Shown: positions 51,488-59,760 of the stretch, piece after piece
Layout of the letters: every line of letters begins with the position of its first letter
Numbering within the stretch: position 1 is the first letter of the stretch
From: Nocardia sp. BMG111209
GTDB taxonomy: Bacteria; Actinomycetota; Actinomycetes; Mycobacteriales; Mycobacteriaceae
Length of the DNA stretch: 64,000 nucleotides
Assembly (NCBI RefSeq): GCF_000381925.1
Contig: NZ_KB907307.1
Location: forward strand, 186,001 to 250,000
Direction: 5' to 3'
The notes under the pieces: model-generated
Told to the model about the DNA's origin: nothing
The model's input: the letters and a program-made list of their open reading frames with translations, nothing else
The model's database searches: none
Made by a program: the position numbers and the translations under genes

Positions 51488-52627
51488 CTACCGCGTGTTT
51501 CCGGTGTGGTCACGGTGATTGTCCGGTTGCCGGTTCTCCGCGAAGATCGAGCTTCCTTTGTACCGACTGGTCTCGACCTGCCAAACCCAGGTCGCCTGTA
51601 CACAGCACCGCAGATCGAGTAGATGATCGGCGATCGGATCGGTCGTGGCCGGGTCTCCGGATTCGGCGCAGCTGTTGTACAACGGTTGCCAGATTCGGCG
51701 GAACGAGGTGAATCGGTCGCGCACTATATCGGCGGCCGCGTGCACGGCGTCGGCGAGTTTCGCGCCGGAATTGTTCAGCAACCAGATCGGGATCAGGTTG
51801 AAATCCGCACCGTCTACGATGCATTCCTTCTCGAAGGAGAACATGTCGTTCATCAGCGCGCCGATATCGGCGGTGAGTCGTTGCAGCCGGCGCAGATCGG
51901 TCTCGAGTCCGGCCGCGCGGATCCGATCCCACGGGAGATAGGTGTCGCGTCCGTACTCGCACAGCGCGATCGCGGGGTACATGCCCGAAACCCGGGCGCG
52001 CAGATCGATGTATTCCTCGACCGACAGCAGATCCCCACGCGCCCTGGCGTTCTGATCGCGGATCGCGGTGCGCAGATGGTCGATCGTCGATTCCAGGACC
52101 CATGCGGTCCAGGCGGGCTCCCCGTTCGCGGTCAGCTCGGCCAGGAATTCGGCAGTCGCCGCCTCGACCGGTGTCGGATCCGCCACCGTCCGTCCCGTCG
52201 ACAGCAGCCGGCACAGGCTCTCGACCGTGCTGTGCGCATCGGACTGCTCGGTCGTCGTGAGATGCGCGAACTTCTCCCGTCCGGCAGTGTCGTTGAGCCA
52301 GAACAGGATCGCGTTGTAATTCCCGATGAGCGTCATCCGCTCCGCCGTCACCGCTCGCGGGTGCAGGAACGGCGTCATGCTGTTGTAGTGGGCGCCGCCC
52401 GCCTCCAGCCAGATCCCGTGCCGGCGGCAGAACGCCTCGACCGCCGCACAGGCCTCCACGCCGAACCGGTTGGGCCGGAAATCCTTGCAGTACTCGATGA
52501 TTCCGGATTCCGGCGTGCTGAACAACGCCGCCAGCGACCACGGCGGCCCGTCCCGCACCAGCCGCTGGTGGTCGGCCCGCATCGCCGCGAGCTCCGCCTC
52601 GATCGCCGCCACATACCCGCCTGCCAC
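51488..52627 (-). CDS. Type I terpene synthase
   Basis: 379 aa class I terpene cyclase. Metal motifs: Asp-rich region NDTAGREKF (112-120; Asn112 where the first Asp of DDxxxE usually stands, then Asp113 and Glu118), NSE triad NDMFSFEKE (Asn260, Ser264, Glu268) and the C-terminal Arg355-Tyr356 pair. These position three Mg ions and the diphosphate. GTG 52627 follows GGAAGGGA. No prenyltransferase or tailoring P450 is nearby. Likely makes a sesquiterpene or other cyclic hydrocarbon/alcohol from a prenyl diphosphate; product cannot be read. Confidence 0.86.
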   Translation of the reverse strand: MAGGYVAAIEAELAAMRADHQRLVRDGPPWSLAALFSTPESGIIEYCKDFRPNRFGVEACAAVEAFCRRHGIWLEAGGAHYNSMTPFLHPRAVTAERMTLIGNYNAILFWLNDTAGREKFAHLTTTEQSDAHSTVESLCRLLSTGRTVADPTPVEAATAEFLAELTANGEPAWTAWVLESTIDHLRTAIRDQNARARGDLLSVEEYIDLRARVSGMYPAIALCEYGRDTYLPWDRIRAAGLETDLRRLQRLTADIGALMNDMFSFEKECIVDGADFNLIPIWLLNNSGAKLADAVHAAADIVRDRFTSFRRIWQPLYNSCAESGDPATTDPIADHLLDLRCCVQATWVWQVETSRYKGSSIFAENRQPDNHRDHTGNTR

Positions 52628-52859
52628 GGCGACTCCCTTCCGGGCCCGCGCCACGCGGCCGCCTCGGCCGGAACCGGATACCGGTCCTGCCCGAGACGGC
52701 CGCGTGACCCGGTCGCCGTTGCGCACGCTCACCGCAATCAAAACCAAGCGACCGGTAGCCTTTCCGCTTCAACGTTAACGCGCTACGGCGCCGTCGGCGA
52801 GCCGGTCGATCGCTCGGTGCCACCTACCTGCGGCGATGCGATCATCACGTGTCACCTCG

Positions 52860-52889
52860 ACCCGGTCGTCCCCCGCGTGACGACCGGGT
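52860..52889 (-). terminator. Hairpin ending the roadblock operon
   Basis: ACCCGGTCGT (52860-52869) pairs perfectly with ACGACCGGGT (52880-52889) around a 10-base loop, 10-40 bases past the minus-strand stop at 52900. It separates the roadblock genes from the terpene synthase unit. Confidence 0.6.
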
Positions 52890-52899
52890 GCGGGTCGCG

Positions 52900-53271
52900 C
52901 TAGATGTCCAGTTCCTGCTCGATGCTCTTGAGGCGGTGCCGGGCCAGCGCGAGGTTGGCCCGCTCGCGGTAGAGCGCGAGGTAGAGGAACAGGCCCTTGG
53001 ACTTCGGGCCGGCCATCGGCCGGATGAGGTGGTACTGGCCGGAGAGGGTGATGAGGATGTCCTCGATGTCCTCTTTGAGACCGAGCTGGTCGATGGTGCG
53101 CAGCTTGGCGCGCACGACCTCGGTGTTGCCGGCGGCGGCGACCTGCAGATCCAAGGTCTTGGAATTGCCGAGCATGCCGAGCGCCATGCCGCTGGAGTAG
53201 TCGACGACGGCGGCGCCGATCGCGCCGTCGATGGACATCATGTCCTTCAGTGCGAGATCTATGTTGCTCAT
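52900..53271 (-). CDS. Roadblock/LC7 domain protein
   Basis: 123 aa. Roadblock fold: helix MSNIDLALKDMMSIDGAIGA, strand-helix AAVVDYSSGMALGMLG, LKEDIEDILITLSGQYHLIR, and C-terminal helix RANLALARHRLKSIEQEL. Clear paralogue of the 53729-54121 product (shared DGA-x-G, VDYSSGM, IEDILxTL, QYHxI and RANLAxARH). Roadblock proteins dimerise and often act with Ras-like GTPases (MglB/MglA, CvnB/CvnD); neither GTPase nor kinase is adjacent. Third gene in the three-gene unit, 56 bases after the middle gene. Confidence 0.84.
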   Translation of the reverse strand: MSNIDLALKDMMSIDGAIGAAVVDYSSGMALGMLGNSKTLDLQVAAAGNTEVVRAKLRTIDQLGLKEDIEDILITLSGQYHLIRPMAGPKSKGLFLYLALYRERANLALARHRLKSIEQELDI

Positions 53272-53327
53272 GTGTTCTCGTGCCTTTCGTAATCGGTTGC
53301 CGGACTGGGCATCCGGCGTGACGTCGG

Positions 53328-53732
53328 CTAGTCCTTCGGCGCCTGGAGCAGTGCGATGATCCGTTTCGCCGCCGCGGTCAGCCGGCCCAGGTTGACCGAT
53401 TGGCCGCTGCCCACCACGAGCAGTACCGCGCTGCTGAGGGGGAAGATACCGACGCACCCGCGATCGGATTCGAAGAACGTGGATTGCAGACGCCCGTGCG
53501 CCGACAGTGCCGCGAAGTGGTCACCGATTCCCACCGCTGCCGCCGCCAGCGCCGAACCGCGAAGCGCCACTGCGTCTTCCGGGGTCGTATCGGCCGTGGC
53601 ACTGGCCACGACCAAGCCGTCCCGGCTGGCGACGAACGCGTACGCCGCGTCGTCGACCGATTCGCAGGCCTCGGCGAGCAGTCGGGCGACCTTCTCGGGC
53701 TCGGTGAGCGCGAGCTCCAACCGGCGCGTCAC
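53328..53732 (-). CDS. Roadblock/LC7-like protein, divergent middle member
   Basis: 134 aa. Helix RRLELALTEPEKVARLLAEA, then YAFVASRDGLVVASATAD (strand with the RDGLVVAS turn typical of roadblock/DUF-type regulators), GSALAAAAVGIGDHF, and C-terminal helix GRLTAAAKRIIALLQ. Fits the actinobacterial roadblock fold but is unlike its neighbours in sequence. GTG 53732 overlaps the upstream stop (GTGA), so it is co-translated. Probably heterodimerises with the flanking paralogues (inference). Confidence 0.75.
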   Translation of the reverse strand: MTRRLELALTEPEKVARLLAEACESVDDAAYAFVASRDGLVVASATADTTPEDAVALRGSALAAAAVGIGDHFAALSAHGRLQSTFFESDRGCVGIFPLSSAVLLVVGSGQSVNLGRLTAAAKRIIALLQAPKD

Positions 53733-54121
53733 ACCTGAACCGACTGTTCGATCCGGCGCAGCAGGTGGCGCGCCATGGCGAGATTCGCCCGGTCCCGATC
53801 GAGTACGAGATACAGGAACAGGGTGCTCCCGTCGCTCTCGAGAATGTTGCTGTTCCGTCCGTCGTCCAGCGGCATGATGATGTGATATTGGGCGCCGAGC
53901 GTGACGAGTATGTCTTCTATCGCATCGTTCAACTGGAGTGTTCTTATCGCGTCGACCTTCGCGCGCACGACCTGTGTGAGGACGGCTCCGGCGACTTCCA
54001 TGTCGATCAGCGAATTCCCGCCCTGCTTGCCGAGAATCATTCCGCTGCTGTAATCGACGAGCGCGATACCCACCGCTCCGTCCATCGACATTCCGTCGCG
54101 TAGGGCATCGTCCAAATTCAT
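53729..54121 (-). CDS. Roadblock/LC7 domain protein
   Basis: 130 aa. MNLDDALRDGMSMDGAVGIA, VDYSSGMILGKQGGNSLIDM, DAIEDILVTLGAQYHIIM and RANLAMARHLLRRIEQ align with the 52900-53271 product throughout. It carries an extra loop (DDGRNSNILESDG). ATG 54121 follows GAGGTGG; a GTG two codons earlier is possible. First gene of the unit, with its own predicted promoter about 56-84 bases upstream. Overlaps the middle gene by 4 bases. Confidence 0.85.
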   Translation of the reverse strand: MNLDDALRDGMSMDGAVGIALVDYSSGMILGKQGGNSLIDMEVAGAVLTQVVRAKVDAIRTLQLNDAIEDILVTLGAQYHIIMPLDDGRNSNILESDGSTLFLYLVLDRDRANLAMARHLLRRIEQSVQV

Positions 54122-54808
54122 GTCCACCTCAATATTTCATTGCGCCCGAAAACGTGCAGCGGCAAACCCGAAGCGGACCATACCATCCTGTCGGTATTGT
54201 GACAACCGTAATGGAAAAGGATCACTTCGCAGACATCCTATACCATTGATCTATTGATTTCGGCAAAACTTCGGCAATCATTGTGGTGGCCCGAAACCGC
54301 TGGCGCGCACGTGATCTGCCCGGTTCGTGTGCGGAGTGCCGGCGGCGTCCGGCCTTCGGTGTGACCGTGATCGGTGCTGGACATATGGGCCATTCTTTCC
54401 GGTTCCGTGGTCGCGGATGGGCTCGATCGATCCGCCCGTCAGATCGCAATATTGATTTTCCAATAGTGAGTTCCCGTCGCCGGACGGCGAAATGTGACTA
54501 CCGTCAATAATGCACCGCAAATCTTCAGAGAATGTTTGGTCACGTGTCCAGTTGTCGAATGGGTGGGCGGGTGCGGAGTTATGCGGATCGGCTATTCCGA
54601 ATCGCCGGGCAACGGGTGCGGTAGCCGCGGATCGGTGCGACAGCGACCAAACAGTCTGTCCCACAGTCGATCTGCACGTGCAGGGTGACGAGGCTCTCTT
54701 CGGGGCCGAAAGGCTTCGGGTGCCGGGCGATCCTGCGACACTACTGTCGTGATCCGCTGAGATCGCGCTCGAACCCGATGTCTCAGGACTCGTGACCGGT
54801 GGTACCCG
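54122..54808. other. Intergenic region between roadblock operon and sugar/NRPS cluster
   Basis: 687 bases, AT-richer than average around 54190-54270 and 54480-54540. It contains the roadblock promoter and, toward the right, a small CGACA-CTAC-TGTCG palindrome (54736-54749) upstream of the glycosyltransferase. No credible gene: open frames here are Arg/Pro-rich with no RBS. Confidence 0.55.
54177..54205 (-). promoter_or_regulatory. Predicted promoter of the roadblock operon
   Basis: On the minus strand TTGTCA (54205-54200), 17-base spacer, TATGGT (54182-54177): a near-consensus housekeeping promoter giving a leader of about 50 bases. Confidence 0.6.
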
Positions 54809-56023
54809 ATGAGCCTTCCCCCTGACGACCGCATGCGCGTGCTGGTCACCGTCAATCCGATCGAATCGCATCTGCGCGGGCTGGTCACGCTCGTCGACGC
54901 ACTCGGCGGACTGGGCCACGATGTCCGAATCGCGGTGCCGGACAAGTGGTCCGGATGGTTGCGCGACAGCTACGGCGTGCGGACCGTCGACATCGGGGCG
55001 TCGTGGCTCGACCCGGATTTCGACAGCGTCGTCTTCGGGGCCCTGCTCGACGGGGGCGCGGCGGCCTTCGATCGGGCGCTCATGGCGGAGTTCACCTCCG
55101 CCCGTGTCGCCGGATATGTCGCCGCACGGGTGCTCGCGCTGGCCGAACACTGGCGGCCGCACGCGGTGCTGCACGAATGTACCGAATTCGGTGGATATCT
55201 GGCCGCGGAGGTACTGGGGATACCCCACGTCGTCGTGGACATCGGCCCGCTGGAGGCGGTGGTGCAACGCCTGCACACCGAGGTGGTCCGGCCCGGACTG
55301 ACCGCCCGGCGAGCCGAGTTGGGGCTCCCGCCGGAGCCGCCGGAACCGGGCGTCCTGCGCCATCTCACCGTCTCGATGACTCCGGAGGCCTTCAACCACG
55401 CAGATTTCGACGCGCCGCTGCGCCGATACCGTCACGAACTGCCCACCCGGCGGGACGAGCGGCTGCCGGGCGAATTCCCCTGGGGCACACCGATCGTGTA
55501 CCTGTCGATGGGGTCGATCGGTCCCCGTTCCACCCGATACATGCCGCGCTCGATCGAGATCTATCGCGAGATCTTCACGGCGCTGGCGGATCTGGAATGC
55601 TCGGTCCTCGCGGCGCTGCCGGCGCAGTACCGGGACGTGTTCCCGTCGCTGCCACCGCATGTGCACACCATGACCCGGGTTCCCCAGTCGCTGGTGCTGG
55701 GGAAGGTGGATCTGTTCATCACCCACGGCGGCCTGAACTCGATCCGGGACACGATCACCTGCGGTATCCCCCAGGTACTGCTGCCCTTCTTCGCCGACCA
55801 TCCCGGTAATGCCCGGCGGTGCGCGCAACTCGGCACCGGCCTGCGGATCGACCCCGCCACGGTCACCGCGGCCGAGGTGCTGGCCGCGTGTGAGCGGGTG
55901 TTGGCCGACACCTCCTATCGGCGGGCCACCGCGGAACTGCGGGAACGGATGTACGCCCTGCCCCGGCAGACCGCGTTCGCCGACGATCTGCGAGATCTCA
56001 TCGAGACGAGTCCGAGGAGCTGA
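54809..56023 (+). CDS. GT1-family glycosyltransferase (macrolide/UGT type)
   Basis: 404 aa GT-B fold. N-terminal acceptor domain starts VLVTVNPIESHLRGLVTLVD with the usual His; C-terminal donor domain has YLSMGSIGPRS, then THGGLNSIRDTITCGIPQVLLPFFADH, the HGG nucleotide-sugar site. Typical of enzymes that attach deoxysugars to polyketides, peptides or lipids. Followed at 6 and then -4 bases by two deoxysugar genes and later by an NRPS, which makes the NRPS product the likely acceptor. Confidence 0.85.
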   Translation: MSLPPDDRMRVLVTVNPIESHLRGLVTLVDALGGLGHDVRIAVPDKWSGWLRDSYGVRTVDIGASWLDPDFDSVVFGALLDGGAAAFDRALMAEFTSARVAGYVAARVLALAEHWRPHAVLHECTEFGGYLAAEVLGIPHVVVDIGPLEAVVQRLHTEVVRPGLTARRAELGLPPEPPEPGVLRHLTVSMTPEAFNHADFDAPLRRYRHELPTRRDERLPGEFPWGTPIVYLSMGSIGPRSTRYMPRSIEIYREIFTALADLECSVLAALPAQYRDVFPSLPPHVHTMTRVPQSLVLGKVDLFITHGGLNSIRDTITCGIPQVLLPFFADHPGNARRCAQLGTGLRIDPATVTAAEVLAACERVLADTSYRRATAELRERMYALPRQTAFADDLRDLIETSPRS

Positions 56024-56029
56024 CATCGA

Positions 56030-57373
56030 ATGATCGACAGAGAAGATCTGATCCGGACCATTCGAGAATTCCACGGACAGCAACCGGACCGCCCCTTCGT
56101 GCCGGGTGTCACCGAGATCCAGTCCTCCGGAGCACATCTCGATCCCGACGACCGGACGGCCCTCGCCGCGGCGGCCCTGGACATGCGGATCGCCGCGGGT
56201 GCCCTGGCACACCGATTCGAGACCTCGTTCGCCCGGCGGATCGGGATGCGCAAGGCGCGGCTGACCAATTCGGGGTCCTCGGCGAACCTGCTGGCGATCA
56301 CCGCGCTGACCGCACCCGAACTGGGGGAGGCCAGGCTCCGCCCGGGAGACGAGGTGATCACCTGTGCCGCAGGGTTTCCCACGACGGTCAACCCGATCCT
56401 GCAGAACGGCCTCGAGCCGGTGTTCGTGGACATCGACGAGCGCACGTACAACGCGACACCGGAACTGATCGAGGCGGCCGTCGGCCCGCGCACCCGTGCG
56501 GTGGCGCTGGCCCATACGCTCGGCAATCCCTTCCCGGTCGCGGAGATCGCCGAAATATGCAGCAGGCACGGCATGTTCCTGATCGAGGACAACTGCGACG
56601 CGGTCGGATCGAGGTATCGAGGGCGGGCGACCGGAACCTTCGGTGACCTGTCGACCGTGAGTTTCTATCCGGCCCACCATCTGACGACCGGTGAGGGCGG
56701 ATGTGTCCTGACCGACAACCTGGTCCTGGCCCGGGTGGTGAAGTCGCTGCGCGACTGGGGACGCGACTGCTGGTGCGAGCCGGGTGAAAGCAACCGGTGC
56801 GGAGGACGATTCGGCTTCGAGCTGGGCGGCCTGCCGTACGGCTACGACCACAAGTACATCTACTCGCACATCGGGTACAACCTGAAGGCGACGGATCTGC
56901 AAGCGGCACTCGGCCTGTCGCAGCTGGCGAAGCTGGACGACTTCTGTGCCGCCCGGCGGCACAACTGGGGCAGGTTGCGCGCGGAGCTCGACGGCATCGA
57001 CCATCTGCGCCTGCCGGAGCCGACCCCCGGAAGCGACCCGAGCTGGTTCGGTTTCGCGATGACCGTCGCGCCGGACGCGCCGTTCGATCGGTTCGACATC
57101 GTGAACTTCCTGGAGCGGCGCCGGATCGCGACGCGCGGCCTGTTCGCCGGGAACCTGCTGCGCCATCCGGCCTATTCCGCCGTGCCGCACCGTGTTTCGG
57201 GCGATCTGACGGTCAGTGATCGGGTGGCCGACCGGACCTTCTGGGTCGGGGTGTACCCCGGGATCACCGACGAGATGATCGACTACGTGGTCGCCTCGGT
57301 CCGGGAGTTCGTCGCGGGCCACCGGCGAGCGCCGGTCCCGGCCGCCGAGCCCCCGGCCGAGGGGAATCGGTGA
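56030..57373 (+). CDS. RfbH-type NDP-4-keto-6-deoxyhexose 3-dehydratase
   Basis: 447 aa DegT/DnrJ aminotransferase fold of the PMP-dependent, iron-sulfur 3-dehydratase branch (RfbH/E1, SpnQ). In YPAHHLTTGEGG (about 218-229) His replaces the PLP-binding Lys, and RDWGRDCWCEPGESNRCGGR supplies the Cys cluster for a [2Fe-2S] centre. These mark C-3 deoxygenation rather than transamination. It needs an electron donor (an E3-type reductase or a ferredoxin system), and none is adjacent in the window. Stop overlaps the next GTG start (GTGA). Confidence 0.88.
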   Translation: MIDREDLIRTIREFHGQQPDRPFVPGVTEIQSSGAHLDPDDRTALAAAALDMRIAAGALAHRFETSFARRIGMRKARLTNSGSSANLLAITALTAPELGEARLRPGDEVITCAAGFPTTVNPILQNGLEPVFVDIDERTYNATPELIEAAVGPRTRAVALAHTLGNPFPVAEIAEICSRHGMFLIEDNCDAVGSRYRGRATGTFGDLSTVSFYPAHHLTTGEGGCVLTDNLVLARVVKSLRDWGRDCWCEPGESNRCGGRFGFELGGLPYGYDHKYIYSHIGYNLKATDLQAALGLSQLAKLDDFCAARRHNWGRLRAELDGIDHLRLPEPTPGSDPSWFGFAMTVAPDAPFDRFDIVNFLERRRIATRGLFAGNLLRHPAYSAVPHRVSGDLTVSDRVADRTFWVGVYPGITDEMIDYVVASVREFVAGHRRAPVPAAEPPAEGNR

Positions 57374-58233
57374 GCCGGCTGCTCGTCACCGGGGCCCGCG
57401 GGCTGCTGGGTAGCCGAATAACGGCTCCCGGGAGTCCTTTCCGGGACGGTCACCGCACGATCGTGGCCCTCGGGCGGGCGGAGCTCGACGTCACCGATGC
57501 CGGGGCGCTGCACCGGAGTATCGAGCCGGACGACGTGGTGATCAACTGCGCGGCCTACAGCGCCGTCGATGCCGCCGAGACCGAGATCGACCGGGCATTC
57601 GCGGTCAACGCGTCCGGCGCCGGGCTGCTGGCCCGGACCTGCGCCGAGAAGGGCGCGCGACTGGTGCACCTGTCCACCGGATACGTCTTCGACGGCACGG
57701 CCGCACAGCCTTACGAAATCCGCTCGCCGACCGCGCCGATCAACGCGTACGGCCGCTCGAAGCTGGCCGGTGAACAGGCCGTGCGCGCCGAATGCCCCGG
57801 CGCGCTGATCGTCCGCACGATGTGGTTGTACTCGGGCGCGACCACCGGATTCCCGGCCGCCCTGCTCCGGAGATGCGCACGGGGCGAGCCCGTTTCGGTC
57901 GTCGCCGATCAGATCGCCTCGCCCACCTGTACCGACGACCTCGTATCCGCCCTGGCCGATCTGCTCGCACATCCCGATCCGCCGCCGCTGACCCATGCGA
58001 CGTCGGCGGGTGCGGTGTCGAAATACGAATTCGCCCGCGCCGTCGCCGCGGAGGCCGGTCTGGACGCCGGCCTGCTACGGCCCTGCCGGACAACGGATTA
58101 CCGGACCGCCGCCGATCGGCCCCGCAACGCCGTGCTGTCGCGGGCATCGTGGCTCGGCCACGGCCTGCGGCCGCTGCCGCACTGGCGGGACGCGCTGCAC
58201 CGCGCCATGCTGACGTACCGCCGGAGCTGCTGA
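57370..58233 (+). CDS. dTDP-4-dehydrorhamnose-reductase-like (RmlD family)
   Basis: 287 aa extended SDR: LLVTGARGLLGSRI (cofactor loop 4-17), VINCAAYSAVDAAE, HLSTGYVFDGT, and NAYGRSKLAGE with Tyr-x3-Lys. RmlD reduces 4-keto groups of dTDP-6-deoxyhexoses; related enzymes make other deoxysugars by the same reduction. Here it probably reduces the 4-keto group after the 3-dehydratase, giving a 3,6-dideoxyhexose. No rmlA/B/C genes are in the window, so the pathway depends on genes elsewhere or past the right edge. Confidence 0.84.
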   Translation: MSRLLVTGARGLLGSRITAPGSPFRDGHRTIVALGRAELDVTDAGALHRSIEPDDVVINCAAYSAVDAAETEIDRAFAVNASGAGLLARTCAEKGARLVHLSTGYVFDGTAAQPYEIRSPTAPINAYGRSKLAGEQAVRAECPGALIVRTMWLYSGATTGFPAALLRRCARGEPVSVVADQIASPTCTDDLVSALADLLAHPDPPPLTHATSAGAVSKYEFARAVAAEAGLDAGLLRPCRTTDYRTAADRPRNAVLSRASWLGHGLRPLPHWRDALHRAMLTYRRSC

Positions 58234-58284
58234 GCCGCCACTGTCCGTGCCGCGCAACAGCTGTCGCCGCACCCCGGTGGCCCG

Positions 58285-59022
58285 CTACGCCGCGGTGAGG
58301 CTGTCGAACGCCGTCACGACCCGCTCCGCGGCGCTGCGCGCACTGGCCGGATCGGCGCCGGTGATCAACCGCCCGGCCGTGATGGAGTAATCGTCGAACG
58401 GGTGCATGGGGGAGCTGTAGTCCGCCCCGGCATTGCTCACCACGTCGACGACCGGCTGCACCTTGTCGGATTCGAGTTTCTCGAGGACGTTCAGCACGAT
58501 CTCGCCCTCGACGGTGAATCCGGTGACGGTTCTGCCGTCGGCAATGGAACGGCCGGTCCGGGAGTCGATGATTCCGGCCAGGATCACCGGTCCGTGACAT
58601 ATGGCCGCGACGATTCCGCCGCGTGCCCAGACGTCGGCGCCGACGGCCTGTAGCGCGTGAGCGTTCGGATAGTCGTAGAGCGCGGCATGGCCGGCGGAGG
58701 CGAAGAACAGTCCGTACTCGGTCCTGTCCACCTCGGCGGCCGTGCGCAACTGCGAGTTCAATTTCACGTTGAACGGATGCTTCGGATCGTCGAAGACCGA
58801 CCTGTCGTCGCCCGACAGGAAGCGTTCGGTCAGGGAGAGGTCGTCCAGGCCGAACGTGCCCGTTTCCGAGGCGAGGTCGACCTCGATACCGGCGCGGGTG
58901 AACACCTCGAAGGGATGCAGCGCCTCGGTGTAGAAGAGGCCGGTCTTCGTGCCGTCGGGATAGATGACCCCGTGGTAGCTGCTGACGGCGATCAGTGCCC
59001 TACGGGGAAGGTTCTCGGACAT
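58285..59022 (-). CDS. DJ-1/PfpI family protein (Hsp31/glyoxalase III-like)
   Basis: 245 aa. ALIAVSSYHGVIYPDGTKTG opens the Hsp31-type branch; nucleophile elbow AAICHGPV with Cys; YDYPNAHALQ and TGFTVEGEIVLNVLEKL follow the family. Members show glyoxalase III/deglycase or chaperone activity and respond to stress. Start ATG 59022 follows AAAGG. It lies on the opposite strand inside the sugar/NRPS block and is probably unrelated to it. Confidence 0.84.
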   Translation of the reverse strand: MSENLPRRALIAVSSYHGVIYPDGTKTGLFYTEALHPFEVFTRAGIEVDLASETGTFGLDDLSLTERFLSGDDRSVFDDPKHPFNVKLNSQLRTAAEVDRTEYGLFFASAGHAALYDYPNAHALQAVGADVWARGGIVAAICHGPVILAGIIDSRTGRSIADGRTVTGFTVEGEIVLNVLEKLESDKVQPVVDVVSNAGADYSSPMHPFDDYSITAGRLITGADPASARSAAERVVTAFDSLTAA

Positions 59023-59760
59023 GGCGCACCTTTCCACTGGATTTTCATCGCTGATTCTCAGGGCCGGCAGGTGATCGCGCGAAGGTCACGACAAATGGGA
59101 CAGGACCGCCGGGACATGTCTACCACCGGCGCCGATACGGTATCAAGGCCCGAACGCCGTATCGGTACGGCAGCGGATCCACCGTGCGATGAATGAAACC
59201 GACCGCCGTGTCCTTTCGTGATCGAAATATTCGGGTGATTTCCGGGGTGCGGCAGAGTACTGGTCGGTATTCATCCGAAAATGCCGGTCCGTGACTGGTT
59301 TCCGTCGATTCGGACCCTCTGGTTACCGATGGTTTACGCATCGGTTCGGCGACGTTCGCACAGTCCGGGTCATCTTGATCGACTGTGCTGTAGCATGATC
59401 GAGAGGACACGGTCGTAGGGGCGATCGAAATAGCTTTCCGTTCATATCGTTTCAACTGATTACAATCGGGTGATCGGCAAAGGGGGACGGATGCACCGGC
59501 CAGTTCTTCAGGACACCGGAGTTGTCGTCTAGATAAGCGAATTCAACGAGCCGGGTCGGCGCGTGCGTACCGCGACGCGTGCGCCGGATCCTGTATCACC
59601 AGGGAACGTCGAGATCAGGGGCCACGTCCGTGCTGGGACGTGCCGTGTCGCAAGCTCCTCGCCGTTACCCGCCAAAACCGGAACACTCGCCGGGAGCGAG
59701 TGTGTCGGTCACCAAGGGATCGGTATTGCCGTGCGTCGGCGATAAGCGAGGAAGTTTGCC
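59023..59760. other. Intergenic leader region upstream of the NRPS
   Basis: 738 bases, AT-rich in 59200-59480. The promoter for the NRPS and that for the minus-strand DJ-1 gene must both be here; no single box pair is convincing. An RBS-preceded 13-codon frame lies at 59491-59532. A 111-codon minus-strand frame (59120-59455) lacks an RBS and is not called. Confidence 0.5.
59491..59532 (+). CDS. Possible 13-residue leader peptide upstream of the NRPS
   Basis: ATG directly after AAGGGGGACGG encodes MHRPVLQDTGVVV and stops at TAG, 228 bases before the NRPS ATG. The strong RBS is the only support; it may be chance or an upstream control ORF. Confidence 0.25.
   Translation: MHRPVLQDTGVVV

Noticed and set aside
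59120..59455. 111-codon minus-strand frame upstream of the NRPS
   Set aside because: No RBS, no recognisable features, and composition is not typical of coding sequence in this genome.
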